DNA from: an uncultured Shimia sp. | GTDB taxonomy: Bacteria > Pseudomonadota > Alphaproteobacteria > Rhodobacterales > Rhodobacteraceae | Assembly: GCF_947493595.1 (NCBI RefSeq) | Contig: NZ_CANLRL010000008.1 | Location: 164,993-228,992 of the forward strand | DNA length: 64,000 nucleotides | Direction of reading: 5' to 3' | Part shown: in pieces, positions 54,057 through 63,706 of the stretch | How the letters are laid out: every line of letters starts with the position of its first letter | Position numbering within the stretch: the stretch's first letter is position 1 | Notes under the pieces: generated by a model | Seen by the model: only the letters and a program-made list of their open reading frames with translations | Database searches by the model: none | What the model was told of the DNA's origin: nothing | Translations under genes and position numbers: made by a program

Positions 54057-54512
54057 TTAGTCGGGGACGCGAAAGCTGAGCGCGTTGTGCCCGGTAGCAT
54101 GGCGTTGGTAGCCAATGTCTTGCGCCAGAGAGCGTACCAGCCCCCAGCCAAAGCCGCCTTCGGGCATGTCCAAAAGGTCGCGATCCAGATCAGGCATCTC
54201 CCCATCAGGCAATTGACTGTCCGGCATTTCGGCCCCGTTGTCCCGCACCTCGACAAACCAGCATCGATCAACGTAGTTGCAGGCGATCACAATCTGGCCG
54301 TCAATTCGCCCGGCCAGCGCATGCTCCACCACATTATTGAGCACCTCAGCCAACACAATTTCAAGCACACCTGCATTACAGGCGGCAAACTCTTGTGCGG
54401 TCAGCTTATGACGCAGAGTCTCAAGCGCATTGCGCACCTCTGTTGGGGTGCCCTTGAGCTCAATGTGGATATCAGCCTTTGGTTTAATCAATCTGGGGTT
54501 TGTCCCTAACAT
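54057..54512 (-). CDS. Anti-sigma factor-type serine kinase (RsbW-like)
   Basis: 151 residues with the GHKL ATP-binding fold: N-box EIVLAEVLNNVVEHA and the later FVEVRDNGAEMP and GGFGWGLVRSLAQDI. Such kinases hold a sigma factor and phosphorylate a STAS antagonist. The STAS gene ends 12 bases upstream, so the two form a partner-switching pair. The sigma factor and the phosphatase that normally complete the module are not in the window. Confidence 0.86.
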   Translation of the reverse strand: MLGTNPRLIKPKADIHIELKGTPTEVRNALETLRHKLTAQEFAACNAGVLEIVLAEVLNNVVEHALAGRIDGQIVIACNYVDRCWFVEVRDNGAEMPDSQLPDGEMPDLDRDLLDMPEGGFGWGLVRSLAQDIGYQRHATGHNALSFRVPD

Positions 54513-54524
54513 CAGATCAAATGG

Positions 54525-54854
54525 TCAGACGACAAATGCGTCATCTAAAGAATTATGAATACGGAACACAGTGTCCATACGGGTCAATCGGAAAACTTTA
54601 TCGACATTTTCGTTAAGCCCGGCCAATTCCAATGGGTTTTTGCCGCCCAGTTGCTTCATGGCAGCCACAATGGCCCCCAAGCCACTGGAATCGATAAAAT
54701 CCACCTCGGACAGGTTTAGGACAACGCGGCCATCTGCCGTGTCGGTTTCTTCGCGCATGCGATCTTTAAATTGAATGGCCACGGATGCATCAATCCGTGT
54801 TTCGTGAACAGATACCACCAGGGCATCACCCTCTGCCTTACTCGACAGATTCAT
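54525..54854 (-). CDS. STAS-domain anti-sigma factor antagonist
   Basis: 109 residues, one STAS domain. The phosphorylatable serine is in DFIDSSGLGAIVAAMKQLGG, the classic SpoIIAA/RsbV motif. It should bind the RsbW-like kinase encoded next to it and release the sigma factor when unphosphorylated. AAGGAG precedes ATG 54854. Confidence 0.9.
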   Translation of the reverse strand: MNLSSKAEGDALVVSVHETRIDASVAIQFKDRMREETDTADGRVVLNLSEVDFIDSSGLGAIVAAMKQLGGKNPLELAGLNENVDKVFRLTRMDTVFRIHNSLDDAFVV

Positions 54855-55049
54855 ATGACGTCTCCTTCACCTTTCGTCCTTGGCACAGTCTAGGCCGCAA
54901 TGGTTACCAATGTGTAAGCATGCCCCGTGGATCTACGGAATTGCACGCCTGCCTCAATTGGCGCAAAGAACTCTGTAACATCCTTGCAAAGATTTTCAGG
55001 CAAGGCCAAGAGCAATTGATTGTGACGGGACTGCGGAGGAGCAAAAACC

Positions 55050-56222
55050 ATGAAAAAAGTAGTGATTGCAGGGGCGTCCAGAACGCCGATGGGTGGGTTC
55101 CAGGGCGCGTTTGACGGTGTGGAAGCTGCCGAACTCGGCGGCACCGCGATTCGTGCAGCGCTTGCGGACGCGGGCGCAACCACCGCTGACGAAGTGCTGA
55201 TGGGATGTGTTCTCCCAGCTGGTCAGGGCCAAGCCCCAGCACGACAAGCCGGTTTCAAAGGTGGTCTGGGTGAGGACGTGCCTGCCACAACGCTTAACAA
55301 AATGTGTGGCTCTGGCATGAAGGCCGCGATGATGGCGTTTGACAGCGTTGCCCTTGGCGACCGGGACGTGATGATCGCGGGCGGCATGGAGAGCATGACC
55401 AACGCGCCTTACGTTTTGCCCAAAATGCGCGGCGGCGCGCGGATTGGCCATCAGCAGGTGGTGGATCACATGTTCCTTGATGGTTTGGAAGACGCCTATG
55501 ACAAAGGCCGCCTGATGGGCACCTTTGCTGAGGACTGTGCAGAGAGCTTCCAATTCACCCGCGAAGCGCAGGACGAATATGCGCTGAAATCTCTGGCAAA
55601 TGCTCTGGAAGCGCAGAAGTCTGGCGCGTTTGAAGGCGAGATCGCGACTGTCACGTTGAAGACTCGCAAGGGTGAGGTTGAAATTGCCGCTGATGAACAG
55701 CCCGGCAACGCGCGGCCGGAAAAAATCCCACAGTTGAAACCAGCCTTCCGCAAAGACGGTACAGTGACGGCGGCAAACAGCTCGTCCATATCTGACGGTG
55801 CCGCCGCGCTTGTAGTGGCTTCCGCAGAGGCTGCTGAAGCGCAGGGCCTGAAGGTGCGTGCGGAGATTGTCGGCCATGCCAGCCATGCGCAAGCACCAGG
55901 CCTGTTCACCACGGCACCGGTTCCGGCGGCGCAGAAGCTGTTGGAAAAGATTGGCTGGAAGAAAGAAGATGTTGACCTTTGGGAGGTCAATGAAGCCTTT
56001 GCTGTGGTGCCGATGGCTTTCATGCATGAGATGGGCCTGAGCCGTGACATCGTGAATGTGAACGGCGGCGCCTGTGCGCTGGGTCACCCGATTGGCGCGT
56101 CTGGCGCCCGCATCATGGTCACCTTGCTGAACGCGCTGGAGAAGCGTGGGCTGAAGCGTGGTGTGGCTGCGATCTGTATTGGTGGCGGGGAAGGCACGGC
56201 CATTGCGATTGAACGCATCTAA
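55050..56222 (+). CDS. Acetyl-CoA C-acetyltransferase (thiolase)
   Basis: 390 residues, a degradative/biosynthetic thiolase. The nucleophilic cysteine is in NKMCGSGMKAAMMA, the His in NGGACALGHPIGASGARI and the second Cys in AAICIGGGEGTAIAIER. It condenses or cleaves acetoacetyl-CoA, for fatty acid oxidation or polyhydroxybutyrate synthesis; no phaB or phaC is adjacent, so the pathway is open. GGAGGAG precedes the ATG. A strong terminator follows. Confidence 0.92.
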   Translation: MKKVVIAGASRTPMGGFQGAFDGVEAAELGGTAIRAALADAGATTADEVLMGCVLPAGQGQAPARQAGFKGGLGEDVPATTLNKMCGSGMKAAMMAFDSVALGDRDVMIAGGMESMTNAPYVLPKMRGGARIGHQQVVDHMFLDGLEDAYDKGRLMGTFAEDCAESFQFTREAQDEYALKSLANALEAQKSGAFEGEIATVTLKTRKGEVEIAADEQPGNARPEKIPQLKPAFRKDGTVTAANSSSISDGAAALVVASAEAAEAQGLKVRAEIVGHASHAQAPGLFTTAPVPAAQKLLEKIGWKKEDVDLWEVNEAFAVVPMAFMHEMGLSRDIVNVNGGACALGHPIGASGARIMVTLLNALEKRGLKRGVAAICIGGGEGTAIAIERI

Positions 56223-56245
56223 GCGCTCAAACCGTTAGAAACACA

Positions 56246-56277
56246 AAACGCCGCGAGTGAGTCTCGCGGCGTTTTTG
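56246..56277 (+). terminator. Terminator of the thiolase gene
   Basis: AAACGCCGCGAG (56246-56257) pairs perfectly with CTCGCGGCGTTT (56263-56274), followed by TTG TTT. Confidence 0.9.
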
Positions 56278-56292
56278 TTTGTTGAAACAGAA

Positions 56293-56423
56293 GGGCAGCG
56301 CCCGTCCGCGGGTGGGCGCGATACCCTCACAGTAAGCCAGTCACGCCGTAGCGCAGTATCCACACGCAATATGGCGAATGTGCTCAGAAGCGCCCGCCCA
56401 TGGGGGGCGGTCGGGCGCTGCCC
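56293..56423. repeat. Inverted pair of GC-rich palindromic elements
   Basis: GGGCAGCGCCCG at 56293-56304 recurs inverted as CGGGCGCTGCCC at 56412-56423; each lies at the outer end of a GC-rich hairpin (56293-56318 and 56391-56423). The arrangement resembles paired REP elements. The bases between them show no gene. Confidence 0.5.
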
Positions 56424-56452
56424 GGAGGCCTGCGGCCTTGTTTCCGGGCCCG

Positions 56453-56650
56453 TCACGCACCAAGAGATTTGGCGATCCAAACAACCAGAACGCCCAGCGC
56501 CACGGCCATCAACCCCATGGTGCGGCGCTGACCCTCACTGAAGCTGCGCAGCATTTCCAGCAGCTCCTCAACAATAGAAGGGGCCAGTGCGTACACCAGC
56601 CCCTCCAAAACCAAGACCAGCCCAAAGGCCAGAAGTGCGGTTTCAACCAT
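56453..56650 (-). CDS. DUF2065 small membrane protein
   Basis: 65 residues with two hydrophobic helices (LLAFGLVLVLEGLVYALA and MGLMAVALGVLVVWIAKSL), the DUF2065/YjeT pattern. Its ATG shares one base with the hflC stop, so it is translated with HflKC. In many Proteobacteria it follows hflC; the function is not known but a link to HflKC is implied. Confidence 0.88.
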   Translation of the reverse strand: MVETALLAFGLVLVLEGLVYALAPSIVEELLEMLRSFSEGQRRTMGLMAVALGVLVVWIAKSLGA

Positions 56651-57519
56651 CAGCGCCCCTGCGAGTCGCCAAAGTAGTTGAAAAACTCGCTGTTCGGTGA
56701 GAGCACCATCGAAGAGGTGCCACCGGTCAGCGATGCACGGTACGCGTTGAGCGAGCGGTAGAATTCAAAGAACTCCGGATCCGCGCCAAAGGCATCCGCA
56801 AAGATTGCGTTGCGTTCCGCGTCCGCTTCACCGCGAGAGATCTCGGACTGACGTTTGGCGTCAGACACAAGTTCCACCACGGTACGATCGGCTTGCGCAC
56901 GCTTGCGCTGTGCAGCTTCTTCACCACGGGCAATCTCGTCTGCCGCTTCCCGTTCACGCTCTGCCCGCATACGGGCGAAAGTCGCTTCCAAGTTGGCTTG
57001 TGGCAGGTCGGTGCGTTTCAAACGCACGTCGATCACTTCCAAACCAAGCGCTCGCGCTTCGGTGATTGCGCTATCTCGAATGCGGTTCATCAGGCTCTCA
57101 CGCTCTGTGGAGAGCACCTGATCGGACCGAACCGAACCGAGAACTTCACGGGTTTGCGCCCGCAGGATGTTGTCCAGTCGACGCTCCGCCAACTCAACAC
57201 CGCCAGCACCAACCGCCTGACGGAACTGGTTCACATCTGCGATGCGATACCGTGCAAAGGCGTCCACGACCAGACGACGGTCATCCAGTGGCGTCACTTC
57301 AAGTGGGCCCACTTCACGGCTCAGAATGCGGTCGTCATAGGTAACAACCTCTTGGATGAGCGGGATCTTAAAGGACAGACCAGGGTCTTCCTTCACCGAC
57401 ACAACCCGACCAAATTGAAGCACCAAAGCCTTCTCGCGTTCGTCCACGATAAAGATCGAAGACAGAAGACCAGCAATCGCGATCACCAGGATTGGCAAAA
57501 GATACGTTGTCTTTTTCAT
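56650..57519 (-). CDS. hflC: HflC, modulator of FtsH protease
   Basis: 289 residues. A short N-terminal membrane anchor (YLLPILVIAIAGLLSSIFIV) is followed by an SPFH/prohibitin domain with VLQFGRVVSVKEDPGLSFKI and RYRIADVNQFRQAV, then a long helical region. With HflK it forms a periplasmic complex around FtsH. It starts 1 base after the hflK stop region (TGA at 57521-57523) and is coupled to DUF2065. Confidence 0.95.
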   Translation of the reverse strand: MKKTTYLLPILVIAIAGLLSSIFIVDEREKALVLQFGRVVSVKEDPGLSFKIPLIQEVVTYDDRILSREVGPLEVTPLDDRRLVVDAFARYRIADVNQFRQAVGAGGVELAERRLDNILRAQTREVLGSVRSDQVLSTERESLMNRIRDSAITEARALGLEVIDVRLKRTDLPQANLEATFARMRAEREREAADEIARGEEAAQRKRAQADRTVVELVSDAKRQSEISRGEADAERNAIFADAFGADPEFFEFYRSLNAYRASLTGGTSSMVLSPNSEFFNYFGDSQGR

Positions 57520-57520
57520 A

Positions 57521-58666
57521 TCAGTTGCTCCCCTTGCGCAGCTCGTTCAGCGGCAGATACGGCACCACACCAGAGCCCCCGGATTGTTCGTCGATGATCA
57601 CCTTGTCGATGTCGCCAAGAACCTCTTCCATGGTCTCAAGATACAGACGTTTGCGTGTCACTTCCGGAGCCTTTTGGTATTCGGTCAAAACCGCCGAGAA
57701 ACGGCTGGCTTCACCTTCAGCTTCGTTCACAACCTGTGCGCGGTAGGCTTCTGCCTCTTCGAGGATCTGCGCGGCTTCACCACGGGCACCCGCAGTCACA
57801 CGGTTGGAATAAGCATCCGCCTGTTTCTCCAGACGGTCACGTTCTTGCGAAGCCGATTGCACTTCGCGGAAAGCGTCTTTGACTTCTTCAGGGGGATCAG
57901 CACCGTCAAAGTTCACCCGGACGATGTTCACACCAGAGTTATAAGTGTCCAATGTCGACTGAATGGATTCTTGCAGACGGTCAGCGATCACACCACGGTC
58001 GCGGTTGAGGATTGGCGCAAGCTCAGACTGTGCAATGATTTCACGCATCGCGGATTCAGACACGGCGCGAATGGTTTCGCGCGGATCGCGCAGGTTGAAC
58101 AAGAACTGCGCCGGATCGGAGATGTTCCACACCACCTGATAGTCGATGTCGACGATGTTTTCATCACCGGTCAGCATCAACCCATCTGTGCCACGTCCGG
58201 GAATTTCTTCGGTCTGTTCGTTGGTAACCGGCAAAACCTCTGCGGTGACAAATGGCCAAGGTGCAAAGTTCAGACCTGGTTCGCCAGTGGCGTAATACTC
58301 ACCCAGGAACAGCTCAACGGATTTTTCTTCCGGTTTGACGGAATAAAAGCTTGAGAAAGCCCAAAGACCGGCCGCCACCAATGCGCCAATCGCCACGGTG
58401 CCTTTGTTCAAGCCTGGGCCGCCGGCGCCGCCTTGGCCGCTGCCGTTTTGGCTGCCACCACCTTGACCACCGCGACCACCCATCAAGACCTTCAACTGAT
58501 CCTGACCTTTTTTCATTAGGTCATCAATGTCGGGAATCTGCGGGCCGTCGCCCTCAGGGGGACGTCGGCCGCCACCGTTGTTGTTACCGCGATTGCCACC
58601 ACCTTGGTTGCCTCCGCCTTGGTTGTTGCCGCCCCCTCCCCAGGGGCCGCCGCTGTTTCCTGCCAT
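57521..58666 (-). CDS. hflK: HflK, modulator of FtsH protease
   Basis: 381 residues from ATG 58666. The first 80 residues are a low-complexity glycine/asparagine-rich tract (GGGGNNQGG and similar), then a membrane helix (VAIGALVAAGLWAFSSFYSV) and an SPFH domain with LFLGEYYATGEPGLNFAP. The rich N-terminus is typical of HflK. An AAAGGG site precedes ATG 58666; the longer frame upstream lacks one. It is the second-last gene of a run rpiA, gor, hflK, hflC, DUF2065. Confidence 0.95.
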   Translation of the reverse strand: MAGNSGGPWGGGGNNQGGGNQGGGNRGNNNGGGRRPPEGDGPQIPDIDDLMKKGQDQLKVLMGGRGGQGGGSQNGSGQGGAGGPGLNKGTVAIGALVAAGLWAFSSFYSVKPEEKSVELFLGEYYATGEPGLNFAPWPFVTAEVLPVTNEQTEEIPGRGTDGLMLTGDENIVDIDYQVVWNISDPAQFLFNLRDPRETIRAVSESAMREIIAQSELAPILNRDRGVIADRLQESIQSTLDTYNSGVNIVRVNFDGADPPEEVKDAFREVQSASQERDRLEKQADAYSNRVTAGARGEAAQILEEAEAYRAQVVNEAEGEASRFSAVLTEYQKAPEVTRKRLYLETMEEVLGDIDKVIIDEQSGGSGVVPYLPLNELRKGSN

Positions 58667-58747
58667 TCGGGATCTTCCCTTTCTAAATCGTATTTGGCGC
58701 TCCCCTAAACCTGAGGGTTGCGCCAAAAAAATCAACCCATGTGCCGC

Positions 58748-60103
58748 CTATTGGCTGCGCACAGGGGCTTTCATAGTCACCAGTTCTTCGGACATGGTCG
58801 GATGCACCGCCACGGTCCGGTCGAAGTCTTCTTTGGTGGCGCCCATTTTTACGGCAATGCCTGCCAGCTGGATCATCTCACCAGCGCCCGGTGCCACAAT
58901 GTGACAGCCCAACACCTTGCGCGTCGCCTTGCTGACGATCAGCTTCATCAACACGCGCTCTGCACGGCCAGCAAAGGCCTGCTGCATGGGCTTGAAGCTG
59001 GTCGAATAGATGTCCACCGGCTCCTGCTCTGCCGCCTCTTCTTCCGACAGACCCACGGTGCCCATTTCAGGCTGTGTGAAGATCGCGGTTGGGATCAGCT
59101 CGTGATCCACTTTTGTTGGGTTGCCTTTGAACACGGTTTCCACAAAGGCCATACCTTCGCGGATCGCGACAGGCGTCAGGTTCACGCGGTCGGTCACGTC
59201 ACCGACAGCATACACCGACGGCACACCGGTCTGGCTGTAGTCGTCCACCACCACTTCGCCTTTGCGGCCCAGTTTCACACCGATCTCTTCGAGGCCCATG
59301 TCATCGGTGTTTGGCGCACGGCCCGTGGCGAACATCACTTGATCAAACAGGCTTTCCTTGCCGTTTGAATCGGTCACGCGAATTTTGTCACCGTCTTTGG
59401 CAAGGGCAACCGCATTGGTGTTGAGTTGCACATCTATGCCACGCGTGACCATTTCTTCGCTGATCAGCGTCCGAGCTTCATTGTCAAAGCCGCGCAGGAT
59501 TTGCTCCCCGCGATAGAACTGGGTGGTTTTCACGCCAAGGCCGTTCATGATGCCAGCGAACTCAGACGCGATATAGCCGCCACCCACAATCAACATGCTC
59601 TCAGGTAGTTTCTCGAGGTGGAAAATCTCGTTAGAACTAATTGCCAGCTCTGCCCCCGGCACATCAGGCCATACCGGACGTCCGCCCATCGCCAGTAGAA
59701 CGTGCTTTGCGGTTTTCTGCGTGCCGTCAGACAACTCAACCGTATGCGCATTCACCATCTTGGCGCGCAGATCAAAGCTTTCGACGCCGCTGTTCTTCAA
59801 CAGGTTGCGGTAGATGCCTTCGAGGCGGTCCAATTCGGCGTGCAATTTGCCTTTGAATGCATCCCAGTCAAACGCGCCCGCTTTGATGTCCCAGCCATAG
59901 GCCTGTGCATCGTCCACCATGCCCGCGTATTCGGACGCAAACACCATCAGCTTCTTGGGCACGCAGCCCCGGATCACACAGGTGCCGCCATAGCGGTCTT
60001 CTTCTGCCAGTGCGACTTTTACACCTTCGGCTGCCGCAACGCGCGCAGCCCGTACACCACCGGAGCCACCGCCGATGACAAAGAGATCATAATCAAAGGA
60101 CAT
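58748..60103 (-). CDS. gor: Glutathione-disulfide reductase
   Basis: 451 residues. The FAD site GGGSGGVRAARVAAAEG, the redox pair GGTCVIRGCVPKK and the C-terminal VAVHPTMSEE with the active-site base identify the family. NADPH-dependent reduction of glutathione disulfide in the cytosol. The specific identity (glutathione rather than another disulfide) fits the GR-type CVIRGCVPKKLM block. It lies between rpiA and hflK on the same strand. Confidence 0.93.
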   Translation of the reverse strand: MSFDYDLFVIGGGSGGVRAARVAAAEGVKVALAEEDRYGGTCVIRGCVPKKLMVFASEYAGMVDDAQAYGWDIKAGAFDWDAFKGKLHAELDRLEGIYRNLLKNSGVESFDLRAKMVNAHTVELSDGTQKTAKHVLLAMGGRPVWPDVPGAELAISSNEIFHLEKLPESMLIVGGGYIASEFAGIMNGLGVKTTQFYRGEQILRGFDNEARTLISEEMVTRGIDVQLNTNAVALAKDGDKIRVTDSNGKESLFDQVMFATGRAPNTDDMGLEEIGVKLGRKGEVVVDDYSQTGVPSVYAVGDVTDRVNLTPVAIREGMAFVETVFKGNPTKVDHELIPTAIFTQPEMGTVGLSEEEAAEQEPVDIYSTSFKPMQQAFAGRAERVLMKLIVSKATRKVLGCHIVAPGAGEMIQLAGIAVKMGATKEDFDRTVAVHPTMSEELVTMKAPVRSQ

Positions 60104-60117
60104 GATGTGCCTTTTTG

Positions 60118-60906
60118 TTAGTCCACCAGATCGGTGAACAGATTGTCTGTTTCTGCGAAGTCGAGCATCGCCTCTTCGATTGTGCCAGCGTTGATGTCGC
60201 GCACTTCCACGCGGCCATCGCCATAGCCCACAACCACCGCATCACAAATATCGATGAACAGCCCGTTTTCAACCACACCCGGCATCTGGTTGATCACAAG
60301 TGCGAGTTGGCGGGCATCGCCAATGCGGTTGAGGTGCAGATCAAGGATGTGGTTGCCTTCGTCGGTTACAAAGGGGGCCGCGCCATTCATGCGCAGTGTG
60401 CTGTTGCGCCCCAGAACATCCATGCTCACAAGGGTTTCTTCAATCAATGCCTGTGTGGTTTGCCAGCCAAAAGGCACCACCTCTACCGGCAGAGGGAAAG
60501 CGCCCAGCGTCTCGACCTCTTTGCCCACATCCGCAATCACAACCATTTGATCCGATGCGGTTGCCACAATCTTCTCTTGCAGCAGCGCGCCGCCGCCACC
60601 TTTGATCAGGTTGAGATCCGCATCAAATTCATCCGCGCCGTCAATGGTCACGTCGAGCCACTTGGCTTCATCAAGGCTGATGACTTCAATGCCCACTTCA
60701 CGGGCCAGCTCTGCAGTGCGGGTTGACGTCGGCACACCTTTGATACGCAGACCTTGGTCACGCACCATTTCGCCCAGGCAGCGCACCAACCACGCGGCGG
60801 TCGAACCGGTGCCCAACCCCACGCGCATGCCATCCTCAACATAGTCGGTGGCGCGTTTGGCGGCGACAAATTTGGCCTTGTCGATGGGCGACAACTCTCC
60901 GGTCAT
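60118..60906 (-). CDS. rpiA: Ribose-5-phosphate isomerase A
   Basis: 262 residues from ATG 60906. Motifs: GLGTGSTAAWLVRCLGE (phosphate), TIDGADEFDADLNLIKGGGG and GALLQEKIVA. It interconverts ribose 5-phosphate and ribulose 5-phosphate. AGGGAG nine bases before ATG 60906 sets the start; the frame extends upstream without a signal. It is the first gene of the run ending in DUF2065. Confidence 0.96.
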   Translation of the reverse strand: MTGELSPIDKAKFVAAKRATDYVEDGMRVGLGTGSTAAWLVRCLGEMVRDQGLRIKGVPTSTRTAELAREVGIEVISLDEAKWLDVTIDGADEFDADLNLIKGGGGALLQEKIVATASDQMVVIADVGKEVETLGAFPLPVEVVPFGWQTTQALIEETLVSMDVLGRNSTLRMNGAAPFVTDEGNHILDLHLNRIGDARQLALVINQMPGVVENGLFIDICDAVVVGYGDGRVEVRDINAGTIEEAMLDFAETDNLFTDLVD

Positions 60907-61162
60907 TGCGGCAACTCCCTGCATGCTTTGAGACTTTATAAGAAAGAAGCCCGGCAGGCGCGAGGGGGGAATATCGGAAAATGTGCGCAAGGACCGTGGT
61001 TTGCGTCCATAAAAGCCCCCTTTTCGCACCTATCCTGTGGTTGACCCGCCTCGTCGCGCGTGTTTCCTATCGGAAACGTCGTTTTTGCACTGCTCAAATC
61101 ACGGCTGTCATCTTAAAACGTCTTCTAGTACCGCGCGCCCAGGCTGAAGGACCACCAGACTT

Positions 61163-62536
61163 ATGTTTCTCTCTGTCTTTGACATGTTCAAAGTGGGCGT
61201 TGGCCCGTCATCATCACATACTATGGGGCCAATGGTGGCGGCTGCCCGCTTCCTTGACACAATGCGCGCCTCGCCGTTTGAATTCCACGGCCTCAAAGGT
61301 TCCTTGCATGGTTCTCTCGCGTTCACAGGCGTCGGCCATGCCACCGACCGCGCGACCATTCTGGGTCTCGCCGGGTTCCTGCCAGACAGCTACGACCATG
61401 AGAAAGCCGAAGCCGCGCTGGACCACATCCGCGAAACTGAAACCGTGCAGCCTGACGGCTTGCCGGTTTTGAAATTCAATCCTCGTGAAGATCTGAAGTT
61501 TGACTTTGGCCCCAACCTGCCCGGTCATGCCAACGGGATGATCCTGATGGCAACCGATGCCCAAGGCGACGTGATTTTGCAGGAGACGTATTATTCGATT
61601 GGCGGCGGCTTTGTTCTAACGGAGAAAGAGCTGAGCGAAGGCAAAGCTACGGATGAGGGCGCACCGGTCCCCTACCCGTTTAAATCAGCCGTCGAGATGC
61701 TGGAAATGGCGGAGCATTCTGGCAAGACCATTGCCGAGATGAAGAAAGCCAACGAAGTGGCACGTGGCTGTCATGACAGCCTATCCAAGGGCTGTGCCCG
61801 CATTTGGCAGGTGATGAACGACTGTATTGATCGCGGCCTGACCACGGACGGCATCCTGCCGGGCGGCTTAAATGTGCGCCGTCGCGCCAAGGCGATCCAT
61901 GACGCGCTGCAAGCCGAGCGCGGCATGAACTTGAACGCACCTCACACGATCAATGACTGGATGAGCGCCTACGCCATGGCGGTGAATGAAGAGAACGCCG
62001 CAGGTGGCCAAGTGGTCACGGCACCGACCAATGGGGCCGCAGGCGTGATGCCGTCAGTGATCCGCTATTGGCTGGACCATGTGCCCGGCGCCACGGCTTC
62101 GCGCATTGATGAGTTCCTGCTCACCGCCGCCGCCATTGGTGGCCTGGTGAAGTTCAACGCGTCTATCTCTGGTGCCGAAGCCGGATGTCAGGCTGAAGTG
62201 GGGTCTGCCTCCGCCATGGCCGCCGCCGGGCTCTGCGCCGTAATGGGCGGCACACCGGAGCAGGTGGAAAATGCCGCTGAGATCGCGTTGGAGCATCACC
62301 TCGGCATGACCTGCGATCCGGTCAAAGGTCTGGTTCAGGTGCCGTGTATTGAACGCAACGGGCTTGGTGCGATCAAAGCGGTTTCTGCGGCCTCTCTGGC
62401 CCTGCGCGGCGACGGGAAGCATTTTGTGCCGCTGGATTCAGTGATCGAAACCATGCGGCAGACAGGTGCGGATATGCACGAGAAGTATAAAGAGACCTCG
62501 TTGGGTGGCCTCGCGGTGAACGTGCCAAACTGCTGA
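61163..62536 (+). CDS. sdaA: L-serine ammonia-lyase, single-chain Fe-S type
   Basis: 457 residues. It deaminates L-serine to pyruvate and ammonia with an oxygen-sensitive 4Fe-4S cluster. The beta-type N-domain has [18 protein letters not shown]; cluster cysteines are expected in [22 protein letters not shown] and [10 protein letters not shown] of the C-domain. AAGGA precedes the ATG. The gene is divergent from rpiA with 256 bases between, in which no regulator site was recognised. Confidence 0.96.
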   Translation: MFLSVFDMFKVGVGPSSSHTMGPMVAAARFLDTMRASPFEFHGLKGSLHGSLAFTGVGHATDRATILGLAGFLPDSYDHEKAEAALDHIRETETVQPDGLPVLKFNPREDLKFDFGPNLPGHANGMILMATDAQGDVILQETYYSIGGGFVLTEKELSEGKATDEGAPVPYPFKSAVEMLEMAEHSGKTIAEMKKANEVARGCHDSLSKGCARIWQVMNDCIDRGLTTDGILPGGLNVRRRAKAIHDALQAERGMNLNAPHTINDWMSAYAMAVNEENAAGGQVVTAPTNGAAGVMPSVIRYWLDHVPGATASRIDEFLLTAAAIGGLVKFNASISGAEAGCQAEVGSASAMAAAGLCAVMGGTPEQVENAAEIALEHHLGMTCDPVKGLVQVPCIERNGLGAIKAVSAASLALRGDGKHFVPLDSVIETMRQTGADMHEKYKETSLGGLAVNVPNC

Positions 62537-62539
62537 CGA

Positions 62540-63361
62540 TCAGCGTTGTGCAAAAACGCAACCGTCGGAAATCAGCTCCGGCGGCGTCATGCACAGCGCC
62601 CGCGCCACCTGAAAGGCGGCCAACACTTTTGGCACATAAGCTCGTGTTTCTGCATAGGGCGGCACGCCCGCGTGCTCGGTGATGCTGTTTTCACCGGCAT
62701 TGTATCCGGCCAGTACCAGAATTGGGTCGCCGTCAAATTTGTTCATTAGGAAGTCGAGGAACTTCGCGCCACCGGCAATATTGCCAGCCCCGTCAAAACT
62801 GTCCTCCACGCCAAAGCGCGCGGCGGTGTCCGGCATCAACTGCATCAGACCTTCTGCTCCGGCGCCGCTGACCGCATCCGCCTTGCCACCGGATTCAACC
62901 GCAATCACAGCTAAAACCAAAGCTGGGGACACCTGCGTGCCAATGGTGCTGCGCAGAATGTCGATGCCGTGGCCCTGCACAATGGCTTGCAACGTGGTCA
63001 GGCGCGGCGTTGGCACGGCTTTGCCTTCTGGCGGTTTGGACATTTTATTAAGCGCACCTTCCAAACGGCCGGGGCTGGTGTCATCCAGCTTTGGCGAAAC
63101 CTCTTCCCAGAACCACGCCATCGCGCCAACGCCCGAGCCCGGCGCAACCTCCTCAGTGCCTTCTGAGGCCTGCGACTCCGGCACCACCGCAGGGGCAATC
63201 TGCACAGTAATTCGCTTACCCTGCCCGGCCTGAGGCGGCTTCACGCGTTTTGCAGAGAAATCCGGAAACGGCTTGGGCCCCTCGGCAAAAGCCGACTCGG
63301 GTGCCCAAAATCCTGCAAAGGCGGCCACTGCCACCGCCAACAAACACTTTTGTACCAACAT
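62540..63361 (-). CDS. Lytic transglycosylase (SLT family)
   Basis: 273 residues. A signal peptide (LLAVAVAAFAGFWAPESAFA) precedes a long linker and an SLT domain at about 150-250: the catalytic Glu in VLAVIAVESGGKADAVSGAG, then EGLMQLMPDTAARFGVEDSF and ILVLAGYNAGENSITEH. It cleaves peptidoglycan in the periplasm. It is convergent with sdaA, 3 bases between stops. Confidence 0.92.
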   Translation of the reverse strand: MLVQKCLLAVAVAAFAGFWAPESAFAEGPKPFPDFSAKRVKPPQAGQGKRITVQIAPAVVPESQASEGTEEVAPGSGVGAMAWFWEEVSPKLDDTSPGRLEGALNKMSKPPEGKAVPTPRLTTLQAIVQGHGIDILRSTIGTQVSPALVLAVIAVESGGKADAVSGAGAEGLMQLMPDTAARFGVEDSFDGAGNIAGGAKFLDFLMNKFDGDPILVLAGYNAGENSITEHAGVPPYAETRAYVPKVLAAFQVARALCMTPPELISDGCVFAQR

Positions 63362-63706
63362 GATGATCGCCTGCTCGGGTCATTTTCCGCCAGTTTCGCA
63401 GATTTTGGGCGCTCAGGCCAGTTTTGCTGCCTCATTGCTGCCTAAGTCTATCGATTCGGCCCCAATCCTCACACAATGGCTGGAGCGGTTAACGAACAAT
63501 GAAGAAAGTTACCACTTTAAATCAACGCCTTACACCGCAAACAACAACATTCCGCATTTGATCCAAAATCGAACCACTTGCGCCCAATTCCCGCCCCATT
63601 CGAGGGGGATATTGCTGTCATACCAAGTCGGGCTGGCAAGAGAGAGACACGCCAACAACGCACGACACGGTGGTTACGTAAATATGATCCTTTGGAGGGA
63701 CACATC
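63362..63706. other. 345-base intergenic region before the pilin genes
   Basis: No gene supported. It lies between the divergent transglycosylase and pilin starts and should hold their promoters. A TACGTAAATATGAT stretch at about 63676-63689 is AT-rich and might be a -10 region, but no convincing promoter pair was found. Confidence 0.5.

Noticed and set aside
54996..56087. 363-codon open frame on the minus strand
   Set aside because: Antisense to the thiolase, whose catalytic motifs are intact on the plus strand.
60907..61162. Riboswitch upstream of sdaA
   Set aside because: Looked for a glycine-type or SAM-type leader before the serine deaminase; no conserved core or tandem stem arrangement was seen.
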